Origin: Acidovorax temperans
Lineage (GTDB): Bacteria; Pseudomonadota; Gammaproteobacteria; Burkholderiales; Burkholderiaceae_C
NCBI RefSeq assembly: GCF_006716905.1
Contig: NZ_VFPV01000001.1
Span: 673,501-737,500 of the forward strand
Direction: 5' to 3'
Length of the DNA: 64,000 nt
This document shows, in pieces, positions 17,799 through 25,830 of the stretch. How positions within the stretch are numbered: position 1 is the stretch's first letter; the number at the start of each line of letters is the position of its first letter. Below the pieces are notes generated by a model. That model saw nothing but the letters and a program-made list of their open reading frames with translations, was not told where the DNA came from and did no database searches. A program made the translations under genes and the position numbers.

Positions 17799-18460
17799 CA
17801 TCCCCCGGCAAAGCCGGGGGCATTCGGGATGTGAGCCGCTCAAAGCGGCTGTAAGGGGTCGCTAACGCGGCCCCTCATTCTTGGGGCCACCTATCGGTGG
17901 CTACTCACCTCCATAGACCGAGTTGGTCCAACCTCTCGTCTTCCTTCTCCTGGTTTCGGATGTACTCCCGTATCACCGCTTCGTCGCGTCCCACCGTCGA
18001 GACGAAGTACCCTCGCGCCCAGAAGTGCTGACCCACGAAGTTGCGCTTTCGCTCTCCGTACACCCGCGCAAGGTGGATTGCGCTCTTGCCTTTGATAAAG
18101 CCCACCACCTGCGACACCGAGTACTTCGGTGGGATCGACAGCATCATGTGCACGTGATCGGGCATCAGATGCCCCTCTTCAACCCTGCATTCCTTTTGCG
18201 CGGCCAACTTTCTGAATACCTCACCCAGGTGTTCGCGTAGCTGCTTGTACAGCGTTCGCCTTCGACACTTGGGGATGAAGACCACGTGATATTTGCAATC
18301 CCAGGCCGTGTGACTCAAACTTTCATACTTGTCCATCGTGTTTCTTCCTTTCGTTTGCTTGGCGGCTCACGATTGAAAGTCTCTACGGTGGACAACCTCC
18401 TGAAAAGTCAAACTTCTACTGCCTCCCCGGCAGAGCCGGGGGGCCTCCTTTTGGTAGCTA
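17799..18460 (-). mobile_element. IS200/IS605-family insertion sequence, copy 1
   Basis: A 662-bp unit containing a single TnpA gene. It is preceded by GGTAAC and ends TAGCTA. The left end has a CCCCCGGC/GCCGGGGG hairpin and the right end a CCCCGGC/GCCGGGG hairpin, as IS200 elements have subterminal hairpins instead of terminal inverted repeats. There is no target duplication. Copy 2 at 43005-43666 has the same length and an identical protein, so transposition was recent. Confidence 0.85.
17905..18336 (-). CDS. tnpA: IS200/IS605 family transposase TnpA
   Basis: A 143-residue HUH (Y1) transposase. The HUH motif is in DHVHMMLSIPP (His-Val-His), and the catalytic Tyr lies in the C-terminal helix around YIRNQEKEDE. 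The opening CKYHVVFIPKCRRRTLY is typical. It cuts and joins single-stranded DNA at the hairpin ends, moving a single-stranded circle to a short target motif (here GTAAC). No TnpB partner is present. The protein is identical to the one at 43111-43542. Confidence 0.95.
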   Translation of the reverse strand: MDKYESLSHTAWDCKYHVVFIPKCRRRTLYKQLREHLGEVFRKLAAQKECRVEEGHLMPDHVHMMLSIPPKYSVSQVVGFIKGKSAIHLARVYGERKRNFVGQHFWARGYFVSTVGRDEAVIREYIRNQEKEDERLDQLGLWR

Positions 18461-18554
18461 GAGCCGATAAGCGCCCGCCAGAGCCGACAGGATAGGGGAA
18501 ACACACACCCCAGAAAAATCATCGCTGCATACCAACTTTACGGAATGCAAAGCG

Positions 18555-18815
18555 ATGAAAGCCAGCACAACCCAACACAGCGCAGACACCCGCAGCGCTG
18601 TCACTGAGCCCCAACAGTTCCCCCCGCTGGAACAGGTCAACCGCCCCACGGTGCCGACCGAGCAAGCCGCCCATTACCTGCTGCGCCGCCCGCAGACCTT
18701 GAGGGGCTGGGCCTGCGCCGAAACATTCCCTGATGGCCTGCGCCCGGTGCGCATCAATGGCCGCTTGGGCTGGCCGGTAGCTGGCATCCGCGCCGCGCTG
18801 GGGGTGGCAGCATGA
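18555..18815 (+). CDS. AlpA/excisionase-like DNA-binding protein
   Basis: An 86-residue protein. The first 38 residues are polar and probably disordered. The rest is a MerR/excisionase-like winged helix: VPTEQAAHYLLRRPQTLRGW forms the helix-turn-helix and RINGRLGWPVAGIRAALG the wing and last helix. Proteins of this kind regulate integrase genes or act as directionality factors for excision. It is the first gene after the IS200 insertion and overlaps the next gene by 4 bp, starting a run of coupled genes. Confidence 0.6.
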   Translation: MKASTTQHSADTRSAVTEPQQFPPLEQVNRPTVPTEQAAHYLLRRPQTLRGWACAETFPDGLRPVRINGRLGWPVAGIRAALGVAA

Positions 18816-19213
18816 GCACGACCACCATCTACACCCACCCGGACGGGCACGAAATCACCGTGGGCGATGGACTCCTGACCGCCTGCACAAGCGACGGGTT
18901 TGCACTGTCTATGCCCATTGGCCCGGCTGGCCTGCGCGATGTGGCTGCAAAGCTGCTGGCGCTGGCCGATGCAGACGAGGCCGATGGGGCTGAACGTGCC
19001 GGTGCAGCATTGGGCGGCGAGTTGCTGGCCGAACTGCTGGCGCTGCGTTGCAGCCCCCAGGCCGATGCACTGCGCCACGTTCACGGCAAGCTGCTGGCCC
19101 TGCACAAGCTGGAGCACTTCGACCGCGCCGCTGGTGGCTTCGCAGTGGCACTGGTTGCCGTGCTGGTGCTGGGCATTGCGAACCTGCCGAAGTTTGAAGG
19201 GGCGAAGCAATGA
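18812..19213 (+). CDS. Unknown small protein with C-terminal membrane segment
   Basis: A 133-residue protein that I do not recognise. The N-terminal 40 residues are beta-rich (TTIYTHPDGHEITVGDGLLT). The middle is helical and Ala/Leu-rich, and residues about 112-127 (GFAVALVAVLVLGIANL) form a likely transmembrane helix close to the C-terminus. It overlaps the AlpA-like gene and the next gene by 4 bp each, so all three are probably translated together. Confidence 0.5.
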   Translation: MSTTTIYTHPDGHEITVGDGLLTACTSDGFALSMPIGPAGLRDVAAKLLALADADEADGAERAGAALGGELLAELLALRCSPQADALRHVHGKLLALHKLEHFDRAAGGFAVALVAVLVLGIANLPKFEGAKQ

Positions 19214-19665
19214 AAAAAGCCCCCGCTATGAAGCAAGGGGCCGCCGTGGCAGGCACTCCGATTTTCCCTCAAAGAACCAACACCGTTATCGCCGAAGTTT
19301 TGGCCCGGCTGCTGCGTGGCGAAGTGCTCACGTCACTGGATTCTGTTTTTGATTCCAGCACCACGCGCCTGAGCGCATTCATTTTCACCCTCAACGGGAA
19401 CGGCTGGGAGATTGAATCGGAGCCCTTCGCCGCCGGTTGCAAAGATGGCCGGGTTTCGTGGCCGCACAAGTACTACCTGCGCACAGAGGTGATTGCGAAG
19501 GCTGGCCCAGGCGCTGCCGCATGGTGCGCCGCCGTGTTCAAAGCCCGGCGCGATTTACGTCGCAAGGCCGCCCAGGCCGAGCGCGAGGCCGCACGGCTGA
19601 ACGCCATGCGACGCGCAAGCCGTGTGCATCCGGGGCAGCAGGGGTTGTTTGAGGCGGGCTTCTGA
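19210..19665 (+). CDS. Helix-turn-helix domain protein of mobile elements
   Basis: A 151-residue protein. Residues about 22-80 (NTVIAEVLARLLRGEVLTSLDSVFDSSTTRLSAFIFTL is the region, shown here only by its ends) look like the small helix-turn-helix domain common in prophage and integrative-element proteins of beta- and gammaproteobacteria. The motif FAAGCKDGRVSWPHKYYL follows. The C-terminal 50 residues are a basic, Ala-rich helix. It may bind DNA as an accessory factor; the exact role is unknown. It overlaps the gene before it and ends 1 bp before the relaxase start. Confidence 0.5.
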   Translation: MKKAPAMKQGAAVAGTPIFPQRTNTVIAEVLARLLRGEVLTSLDSVFDSSTTRLSAFIFTLNGNGWEIESEPFAAGCKDGRVSWPHKYYLRTEVIAKAGPGAAAWCAAVFKARRDLRRKAAQAEREAARLNAMRRASRVHPGQQGLFEAGF

Positions 19666-19666
19666 C

Positions 19667-20899
19667 ATGGCCGCAGACATTGCCTACTTCGCGGCAAAGA
19701 CTGTCAGCATGAGCAAGGTCAACGGGCGCAAGCCCTGCGACCTGCTGACTGCCGCCCGCCACAACCTGCGCGAGATTCAGGCAGAGCTTGGCAGCGTGGG
19801 CCGGATTGACCCAGGCCGCAGCGCCACGAATGCCATCCTGGCAGGCCCAGCCGAGGCCGCCCAGGTTCAGGCCCTGGCCGTGGACTTGCTGGCCGCTGCT
19901 GGGCTCAAACCTGCTGCCATGCGCCGCGACCACGTTCAGGCGCTGGAGTTTGTTTTCAGCCTGCCGCCATCGTGTGGGGTTGACCCTGCCACCTACTTTG
20001 CCCGCTGCCTTGCGTGGCTGATGGAGGCTCTGCCGCTGCCGGTGCTGTCTGCCGTGAGCCATGCCGACGAGCTTGCGCCGCACCTTCACGTTCTGCTGCT
20101 GCCGCTGGCTGATGGCGTGCATGTGGGGGGCAAACCCGTGGAACGCCCCAAGCTGCTGCGATTGCGCGATGGCTTTTTCAACGTGGTGGCCGGGCCTGCC
20201 GGATTGCAGCGCGAGTCGGCCAAGCTGCGCGGACAGGCCAAACGCTGGGCAGTTACCGCCGTCCTGACCCGCTGTGAAGCGATGGGACTGCCTGCCGTCA
20301 ATGGCCCGCTATGGCCGGTGCTGATGGCCGCCATCGAGCGCGACCCGACCGCCGCCGTGCGTGCGTTGGGGATTGAACTGAGCGCCCAAAAAGACCGCCA
20401 AACCCAGGCCGAGCCAAACCCTATAGGGATTGAAGGAACCACGATGAGCAGCAAAGCAAACCCTATAGGGATTGAAAAACAGGGCGAAAAAATCCAATCC
20501 CTATCCTGTGTAGGGATTGACTCAAAAACCCCCCTCAAAACAGCCCCTGCGTCCCGCCCAGGCCGAGCACCAGCGATGCCAGAACCGGCCCACAAAGACA
20601 GTTCGGGCGCTGGTGCTGATGGCATCGGGAAGCGCAACGTCATCGAATCGCTGGACGACCTTTGGCAGCGTGTCGGCATCCGTGCGATGGCTCTACCCAA
20701 GATTGGCCGCGCCGGGGCTCTGCTGGCCGACAAGACCGCCGCCGGACGCACCGACCGCCTGAGCGTGGCGCGGGCCGCCCAGCTTGAGGCCATCGCCCGG
20801 CAGACCCGCAAGCAGCCTGCGCCCGTGCTGGCCGACCCAGACGACGACCGGCATGTTGACCGCAGCGAAGCCCAAGACCTGCACGCCTGGAACGATTGA
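19667..20899 (+). CDS. MobV (Mob/Pre)-like relaxase
   Basis: A 410-residue protein. The pattern of Mob/Pre relaxases is visible. An N-terminal ARHNLREIQAELG with RIDPGRSATN corresponds to the family's first motif. The metal-binding three-His motif appears as SHADELAPHLHVLLLPL, compare HxDE...PHxH. Such enzymes nick plasmid DNA at oriT and lead transfer. After about residue 240 comes a variable linker that contains the PNPIGIE repeats encoded by the palindromic DNA repeats at 20415-20519, then a helical C-terminus. The start at 19667 follows the previous stop by one base. The family match is made by motif only, without a search. Confidence 0.65.
   Translation: MAADIAYFAAKTVSMSKVNGRKPCDLLTAARHNLREIQAELGSVGRIDPGRSATNAILAGPAEAAQVQALAVDLLAAAGLKPAAMRRDHVQALEFVFSLPPSCGVDPATYFARCLAWLMEALPLPVLSAVSHADELAPHLHVLLLPLADGVHVGGKPVERPKLLRLRDGFFNVVAGPAGLQRESAKLRGQAKRWAVTAVLTRCEAMGLPAVNGPLWPVLMAAIERDPTAAVRALGIELSAQKDRQTQAEPNPIGIEGTTMSSKANPIGIEKQGEKIQSLSCVGIDSKTPLKTAPASRPGRAPAMPEPAHKDSSGAGADGIGKRNVIESLDDLWQRVGIRAMALPKIGRAGALLADKTAAGRTDRLSVARAAQLEAIARQTRKQPAPVLADPDDDRHVDRSEAQDLHAWND
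20415..20519 (+). repeat. Palindromic repeats inside the relaxase gene
   Basis: CAAACCCTATAGGGATTGAA occurs perfectly at 20415-20434 and 20457-20476. A third copy of the core TAGGGATTG lies at 20511-20519, faced by the inverted core CAATCCCTA at 20495-20503. The copies are 42 and 45 bp apart, so they keep the reading frame. They encode the PNPIGIE peptide twice. Confidence 0.75.
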
Positions 20900-20915
20900 A
20901 CCCGAGGACACCACC

Positions 20916-21365
20916 ATGACCACCAAACTGACCCACCACCACTTGAGCGCCGAGCAGGTAAACGACGAGCACGGCACGGCCATCATGCTGACCCAGCAAG
21001 ACGGGATTGAAGAACCGCAATCCGTGCTGGTGCATCCGTTCCAGCTTCGGGCAGTCTGTGAACAGTTCGGCATCATCGCCAGTGACACCCGTGCGGCAAA
21101 GACCATCGCCACATTGCAGCGCCGCATGGTGGGACTGCGCGACCGTATCGACAACTTGGCCGACTGGATGGCAAATCACAGCGACCACGCGCACGCCGAC
21201 CTGAGTTATGAAACGACCCAGCTACGTGCGCTGCAAGACCTGGCGGGCGAGTGGTGTGCGGACTTCGAGGAAGGCTTACCCGAAGGCTTTGGCGAAGGCC
21301 CGCAACAACAGACCACGCCGCCCGAGTGCACCAGTGCACCCGCCGCCCAGGCTTCATTGCTCTGA
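20916..21365 (+). CDS. Unknown protein of the integrative element
   Basis: A 149-residue acidic protein that I do not recognise. The N-terminal half is mixed (LSAEQVNDEHGTAIMLTQQ). Residues about 65-105 form a long helix (AKTIATLQRRMVGLRDRIDN) that may be a coiled coil, and the C-terminal 25 residues are low complexity. It starts 16 bp after the relaxase stop, so it is probably in the same transcript and could assist mobilization. This is inference from position only. Confidence 0.5.
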   Translation: MTTKLTHHHLSAEQVNDEHGTAIMLTQQDGIEEPQSVLVHPFQLRAVCEQFGIIASDTRAAKTIATLQRRMVGLRDRIDNLADWMANHSDHAHADLSYETTQLRALQDLAGEWCADFEEGLPEGFGEGPQQQTTPPECTSAPAAQASLL

Positions 21366-21375
21366 GGAACTGGAC

Positions 21376-21687
21376 ATGACCGATGCAGAACGACGCCGCA
21401 TGTGGCGCAGCTACGTGGACGCCTACTTTCGAGCGCAAGGGGCGTGGGAGGCCGCAGGAAGGCCCTTTCCGCGCCCGCCCATGCCTACCCAGCCAGAAGC
21501 GGTGCAGGGGCTCCAATGCGGTGCTACGACGCGTGCAGGCACCCCATGCAAACTGACCGGGCTCTACAAGTCGGGCCGCTGCAAGCTGCATGGGGGTATG
21601 TCCACCGGGCCGAAAACCGATGCAGGCCGGGAGCAATCGCGCATCAACGGGGCCAAGGGTGGCAGGCCGCGCAACCCAAGCCCGTGA
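21376..21687 (+). CDS. HGGxSTGxKT family protein
   Basis: A 103-residue protein with the name-giving motif HGGMSTGPKT near residues 75-84. It is preceded by CGATTRAGTPCK and GRCKL, which with the His suggest a small zinc-binding or nucleic-acid-binding unit. A basic tail, INGAKGGRPRNP, ends it. Members are common in phages and integrative elements and have no settled function. It starts 10 bp after the previous stop and is the last gene of this coupled run. Confidence 0.7.
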   Translation: MTDAERRRMWRSYVDAYFRAQGAWEAAGRPFPRPPMPTQPEAVQGLQCGATTRAGTPCKLTGLYKSGRCKLHGGMSTGPKTDAGREQSRINGAKGGRPRNPSP

Positions 21688-22363
21688 AGGGTTATGGAAA
21701 GCTCACTTTGGGGTCACTGCTGCGTTACAGTGTCTGTGACGCTTAGTTTTCCTTTGCTTTTATGCCACTCCAACCAACCAGCAAAGGCCGTAGCCCTGAG
21801 CCCGCAGAGGCAGTGACTCATGGGAATTACGGCCCTGCGAGTCACAAGCCGCAAGTACCAGCAGGCGATACGCAATACGACTCTGGTTGGTACAAACGGA
21901 ATACTGAAATAGAGACGCGCAAGTGTGGGTTGCTGAATAGAGCCATCGATGTGTTTTGTGATTTCATCGGCATTCACCGTGCTGGCGCACCGTTTAGAAA
22001 CCGATTGCGGGATTGAAAAGACTTGCTTTAAGGGGCGGTATCGAGCCCAGGTATCCACGGAAAAACACTTTCCTGAAAACCGTAACTTCCGCTGTAGCAG
22101 CAAATGCGCTACTTGCGTATGTGTTTCCAGTCCTAGTTTCGAAGGTGTTTCCACAAAAAAATGATGTTCCTGCCGGTACGCATCGACCAAATACGCGAGG
22201 CCGGTACGCATGAAAGCATCACTTTGGCATCACCGCCCGGTCACCGCTTGGTTTCCCGTGGGTGCCACTGGGTTGCCACTGGGTTTACAGACTGCACAAA
22301 GCCTAAGCAGGAAATCACGCTCTGCTTAAAATTTAGGCACCCAAACCAACCCGAAGCAAAGCG
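21688..22363 (+). other. Non-coding block in the integrative element with short repeats
   Basis: About 0.68 kb without a convincing gene and with lower GC than its surroundings. It holds a direct repeat GCCGGTACGCAT (22172-22183 and 22200-22211) and a tandem 11-bp repeat GCCACTGGGTT (22263-22284). A short frame at 21762-22016 has no recognisable features. Placed between the mobilization-type genes and the replication-type genes, it could hold promoters or a transfer origin, but nothing proves that. Confidence 0.4.
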
Positions 22364-22795
22364 ATGCGCCTGAACCTGTCCGATGCTGTGGATGACCTGG
22401 CACCGCCGCCTCCGCCGTGCTTTTTCAACCGCAGCAGTTGGATGCTGTACCTCAAGAGCGCAGCCGCAGCGCAGAACCACAAGGGTAGCCAGCCCGTCAT
22501 CATCGTGGCCGCTGATGGCGAACCGGCATTCAATACCCGCCTGAACTACTGCGCGGACTGCACCCAGGCAAAGAGCCTGGAGATGCAAGGCAAGGGCCGG
22601 TGCAACCCCTACCACCTGAGCGATGACCCCGAGCCGGTGCCTGCTGGAGGGTGGCAGGCCAGCGACACGGCAGCACCACCGCGCACCAAAACGCAACAGG
22701 CCCAAGACCTACCCGTGAGCCAAGCACTGCGCTGGCAGGATGCCTTTGAGCGGCTGGTGACGCACCTGCTGGCGCTGGGTGCCCGCACGGTGTGA
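22364..22795 (+). CDS. Unknown protein with a Cys cluster
   Basis: A 143-residue protein that I do not recognise. It has a Pro-rich segment near residues 13-19, then SSWMLYLKSAAAA, and a possible zinc site YCADCTQAKSLEMQGKGRC followed by NPYHL (Cys-x2-Cys ... Cys-x3-His). The C-terminal 30 residues are helical. A Cys-rich centre with WMLYL resembles small DNA-associated proteins of prophages, but no family can be named. It has its own start after the 0.68 kb non-coding block. Confidence 0.45.
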   Translation: MRLNLSDAVDDLAPPPPPCFFNRSSWMLYLKSAAAAQNHKGSQPVIIVAADGEPAFNTRLNYCADCTQAKSLEMQGKGRCNPYHLSDDPEPVPAGGWQASDTAAPPRTKTQQAQDLPVSQALRWQDAFERLVTHLLALGARTV

Positions 22796-23535
22796 GCATG
22801 TTCCGCGCATGGCCCAGGCATGATTCGAGCGTGGGGCAACAGTTGCCGCCGATGCCCAGCGCCCCTATCGAGGCTGGCTTTGCGCCCATAACACGCCGAG
22901 AACGATGATGTGGAGTCCGATGGTGCCACTGCGGGTAACGCAGACGGCACCTACGCACCTGAGTCCTCTGGTATTCGGAATCAGGAGGGAGCGGACCGCC
23001 CCAACTCTACCCCAGGCAACCACATATGTCAGATTGGGTTTCGCTTTTTGGCGCTGCCAGCAAAGCGGTAATCCAGACTTTGGGTTGCTCCGAGTGCGAC
23101 GACTGGCACCACTCGGTATGTGGTCAGAATTCGCCTGACCGGCAAAGCAATGTGGTGTGCCCCTGGCGCGACGATGAACACCGCCAAGTATGTGAACCGG
23201 GTGACACAACTCGCCGGTTCGGCACGGCCAGCAGTTTACGAGGTTCGATATTGGCCGACACAACTTGCCGTGCTACAGTTCGCTCAAGCCGAAAGGCTCG
23301 GTGCGTTCAAACACCACATCCGAAGCGGTAGCAGCCCCCACCGATAAGCGGGGTTTTGTCATGCCCAAATTCTGGGGCCGGTGCGCCTGCACTTGTCTCC
23401 CATGGTTTCGGGCGGGATGGGCTTACCCGCAAGGATGGCCGCACGGCTTCGGACGTGTTTGAAACATCCCGCCCACCTGCTGCGCGTTCAAACGCAAACG
23501 GTGGATTCCTTGCCACTCCCGAAGGAGCCAAGACC
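22796..23535 (+). other. Region without a confident gene, possible leader or regulatory RNA zone
   Basis: Several short frames cross this 0.74 kb, but none shows a motif, clear ribosome site or convincing codon use; the longest plus frame is 23026-23331. A GC stem followed by TTTT (about 23335-23357) looks like a weak terminator. The in-frame extension upstream of the gene at 23536, from 23356, has a composition often seen before genes of prophage satellites. Parallel leader regions in P4-like satellites carry immunity RNAs, so a regulatory RNA is possible but not shown. Confidence 0.3.
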
Positions 23536-23739
23536 ATGACCGCAATCACTGAGCGCAAACCCGCGCCCAGCACGTCCACACCGGACACCATCCCCACCGC
23601 CAACCTGACCGCCGTTCTGGCCGCCTTCAACGCGGCAAACCTGGCATCCAACTACATCGAGCGCGGCAACTTCGCCGCTGCCCGCCGCAAGCTGGTGCAG
23701 GCGCTGGCATCCATCGGCCAACTGCAAGCGGGGGGCTGA
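23536..23739 (+). CDS. Unknown small helical protein
   Basis: A 67-residue protein. The first 25 residues are Pro/Thr-rich; the rest is an amphipathic helical hairpin (NLTAVLAAFNAANLASNYIE and FAAARRKLVQALASIGQL). The ATG at 23536 has GGAG about 12 bases upstream. The frame is open upstream to 23356, so a longer 127-residue form cannot be excluded. It is the first gene of a run of four leading to the Rep-like gene, with the next ATG 2 bp after its stop. Confidence 0.45.
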   Translation: MTAITERKPAPSTSTPDTIPTANLTAVLAAFNAANLASNYIERGNFAAARRKLVQALASIGQLQAGG

Positions 23740-23741
23740 CC

Positions 23742-23951
23742 ATGAGCAGCACTACCCACACCGCCCACCCCCAGGGCGAGGCCGCCGCATTGCGTGAAGC
23801 CCTGCGCCTGGCACTGGCCGCGCTGGAGAAGGCCCTTGATGACGGCTGCGCCATCGAAGCGCACGACCGGATGACGATTGACGGCGACACCTGGACTTTT
23901 GGCGGTATCTGCGCCCTGGCCCATGACGCCCTGACCAGAAAAGGGGATTGA
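23742..23951 (+). CDS. Unknown small protein
   Basis: A 69-residue acidic protein: an Ala/Leu-rich helix (ALREALRLALAALEKAL) followed by CAIEAHDRMTIDGDTWTFGG. No family is recognised. It is packed between its neighbours with gaps of 2 and 3 bp, which supports real translation as part of one transcript with the Rep-like gene. Confidence 0.5.
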   Translation: MSSTTHTAHPQGEAAALREALRLALAALEKALDDGCAIEAHDRMTIDGDTWTFGGICALAHDALTRKGD

Positions 23952-23954
23952 GCC

Positions 23955-24743
23955 ATGGCGTACTTCATCCCCGCAGATACCCCACTCAACCCGACCGAGG
24001 CCAGAGCCCCCGCAGCACCCGCCGCTGGGCCATGGACGCCCGCCAACCACATCAAAGATGGGGTGACCAAGCCCATTCGCTTGCTGGCGCTGGGCACAGG
24101 GGAATACGGAAAGACCGCGCTGCTGGAGTTCCCTGGCGGCTGGCAGCGCACGATTGACCTGCCCACCGAGGCAGACGCTTGGCACCCGTTGTTCTCTGAG
24201 CTGCCACAGGCAGATGTGCAGCGACTGCGCAAGCATGTGGCCCACCCCATCATCCGCCACCCAGACGGCACCCGCACGCGCCGAGGGGCTCTGTCCTTTG
24301 TCACCGAGGAAGTCGGCCCAGCAGGCGGATACAAAGCAGAGCGCTGCTTTGATGTTCCCCAAGAGGACTTCTACTCTGGGTGCGTCACGGGCTACCGCTG
24401 CGCCGCTGAACTGCTGGAGGCCCTGGCGCGTGGATACGGGCCGCACATCATCAAGCAACACGTCATCAAGGAAGCACTGCAAGCCAGTGGTGAACCCTAC
24501 AGCAAGCCATCCCGGCGCGGTGCAGGTTCCGCTTTCATGGAGATTGTCGGTGAGGCCCTGACTTTCATGGCCCGACACTCCCTGCACGGGCAATACATGG
24601 CCGCAAAGATTGCCGAGGCCGAGCGCTTGCAAGCAACCATGGCGGAGCTGGACGCAAAAGAGAAGGCCGCTTTCGTGGAGCGCATGAAGGCCGTCAGACT
24701 CAGCAAAGCACAGCGTAGAGTCAGCACCACGGCGCAGCACTGA
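23955..24743 (+). CDS. Unknown protein upstream of the Rep-like gene
   Basis: A 262-residue protein that I do not recognise. The N-terminal 35 residues are Pro/Ala-rich. The central domain contains RLLALGTGEYGKTALLEFPG and YRCAAELLEALARGYGPHI, and the C-terminal 60 residues form a charged helix (AKIAEAERLQATMAELDAKE) likely to be a coiled coil. No Walker or nuclease motif is visible. It lies 3 bp before the Rep-like gene and may act with it in replication or partition; that is inference from position. Confidence 0.5.
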   Translation: MAYFIPADTPLNPTEARAPAAPAAGPWTPANHIKDGVTKPIRLLALGTGEYGKTALLEFPGGWQRTIDLPTEADAWHPLFSELPQADVQRLRKHVAHPIIRHPDGTRTRRGALSFVTEEVGPAGGYKAERCFDVPQEDFYSGCVTGYRCAAELLEALARGYGPHIIKQHVIKEALQASGEPYSKPSRRGAGSAFMEIVGEALTFMARHSLHGQYMAAKIAEAERLQATMAELDAKEKAAFVERMKAVRLSKAQRRVSTTAQH

Positions 24744-24746
24744 GCC

Positions 24747-25583
24747 ATGGCGAACGGACGCAACAAGCTACGCCGGGGCGATGCGGGCCGGGACGCTGGC
24801 GGGTTCGTGGCCCTGCCGTGGTCGGTGCTGGACTCGCCCGCCTACTCAGGCTTGAGCCATCCGGCCAAGGCTTTGCTGCTGGAGTTCGCCCGCCAGTTCG
24901 TGCGTGACAACAACGGGAGGTTGCTGTGCAGCATGACCTACCTTGGCCCGCGTGGCTGGAAGTCCAACGACGTCATTACCCGCGCCGTGCGCGAGCTGGT
25001 GGCCGCTGGGTTCGTTCACCAGACCGCGCAAGGGCACCGCCCGAGCAAGGCGAGCTGGTACGCCGTGACCTGGCGAGCGCTTGACCGGCACCCAGGCTAC
25101 GACGTGGGCACCATGGAGAGCTTCCAGCGTGGTGCGTACCGGCTTTGGGTAGCAGCCCAGCGCCCTACCGAAATTGCCCCGCCTACACCGTCTCCCGGTG
25201 CAGAGAAAAACGCGAGCCTTACACCGTCTCCCGGTGTAGAGAGGGCTTCGCGTGCACCGTCTCCCGGTGTAGGAGCGCTGCCTACTGCACCGTCTCCCGG
25301 TGCTGTAGAGGGGGGTTTTGGTACTTTCTCTACACCGGGAGACGGTGACCATCTAGAGAAACCATCTACAGCACAGCGCAGCGGGGATGTTCAGGAGGTT
25401 GAAGGGGTGCAAGAGAGGTGGGCCAACATTGAGCAGGAAGACGACGCCGCCAGCAGTAGGCGCGAGGCAGCACCGCGACCCACCAGACCCAGGAGAAAGC
25501 CAAAGGGGCCGGGGCTGGATGATGCCCAGCACGTACCGCAACCGCCCGACCCAACTGCGCAGCTTGAGTTGCTGTTGCCGTAG
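24747..25583 (+). CDS. Replication-initiator-like winged-helix protein with internal iterons
   Basis: A 278-residue protein. Residues about 20-115 look like a winged-helix DNA-binding domain of the phage O / plasmid Rep type: GGFVALPWSVLDSPAYSGLS, helices around HPAKALLLEFARQFV, and NDVITRAVRELVAAGFV as recognition region. The middle (about 145-200) encodes repeated TPSPG or APSPG peptides, because five copies of a 15-bp palindromic iteron lie in the coding DNA. The C-terminal part is basic and low complexity. The layout, with DNA-binding N-terminus and origin repeats inside the gene, is like lambda gene O. It is the last gene of the element. Confidence 0.6.
   Translation: MANGRNKLRRGDAGRDAGGFVALPWSVLDSPAYSGLSHPAKALLLEFARQFVRDNNGRLLCSMTYLGPRGWKSNDVITRAVRELVAAGFVHQTAQGHRPSKASWYAVTWRALDRHPGYDVGTMESFQRGAYRLWVAAQRPTEIAPPTPSPGAEKNASLTPSPGVERASRAPSPGVGALPTAPSPGAVEGGFGTFSTPGDGDHLEKPSTAQRSGDVQEVEGVQERWANIEQEDDAASSRREAAPRPTRPRRKPKGPGLDDAQHVPQPPDPTAQLELLLP
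25186..25347 (+). repeat. Iteron array inside the Rep-like gene (candidate replication origin)
   Basis: CACCGTCTCCCGGTG occurs perfectly four times in direct orientation (25186-25200, 25222-25236, 25255-25269, 25288-25302) and once inverted (25333-25347). Start-to-start spacing is 36, 33 and 33 bp, about three helical turns. Each copy is itself a dyad, CACCG-N5-CGGTG. A T-rich stretch (GGTTTTGGTACTTTCT) lies between the fourth and fifth copies. Confidence 0.85.
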
Positions 25584-25830
25584 GGGCATCCGCTGGGTGA
25601 CGGTTACGCAGGCCATGGTTACGGCGATGGTTACACCCTGGCGCTGCATTCAAACGGGCACTAAGTACCCGATTGCAGAGAGCAGCGCTGAGGGTGGGTA
25701 CTGAGTGCCCACCCAGCAGAACGACCTACAGACCCGCCGCGAGCGGGTTTTCTTTTGCTGGCGCTGGTGGCCGAGTGCCTGCCGCCGTGGGGCTTTTTCT
25801 GTGCCGTGACCGGGGCTGGATTTGGGTAAG

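Noticed and set aside
20415-20519. CRISPR-like repeats in the relaxase gene
   Set aside because: Only two full copies and a third partial one, in coding DNA, with no cas genes.
23026-23331. A Cys-rich small protein gene
   Set aside because: The frame has a few Cys/His residues, but no ribosome site, unlike codon use and competing frames on both strands; support is too weak.
25186-25347. CRISPR-like array
   Set aside because: The repeats are only 15 bp, the gaps 18-30 bp, all are in frame inside a gene, one is inverted and no cas genes are near. An iteron array fits better.
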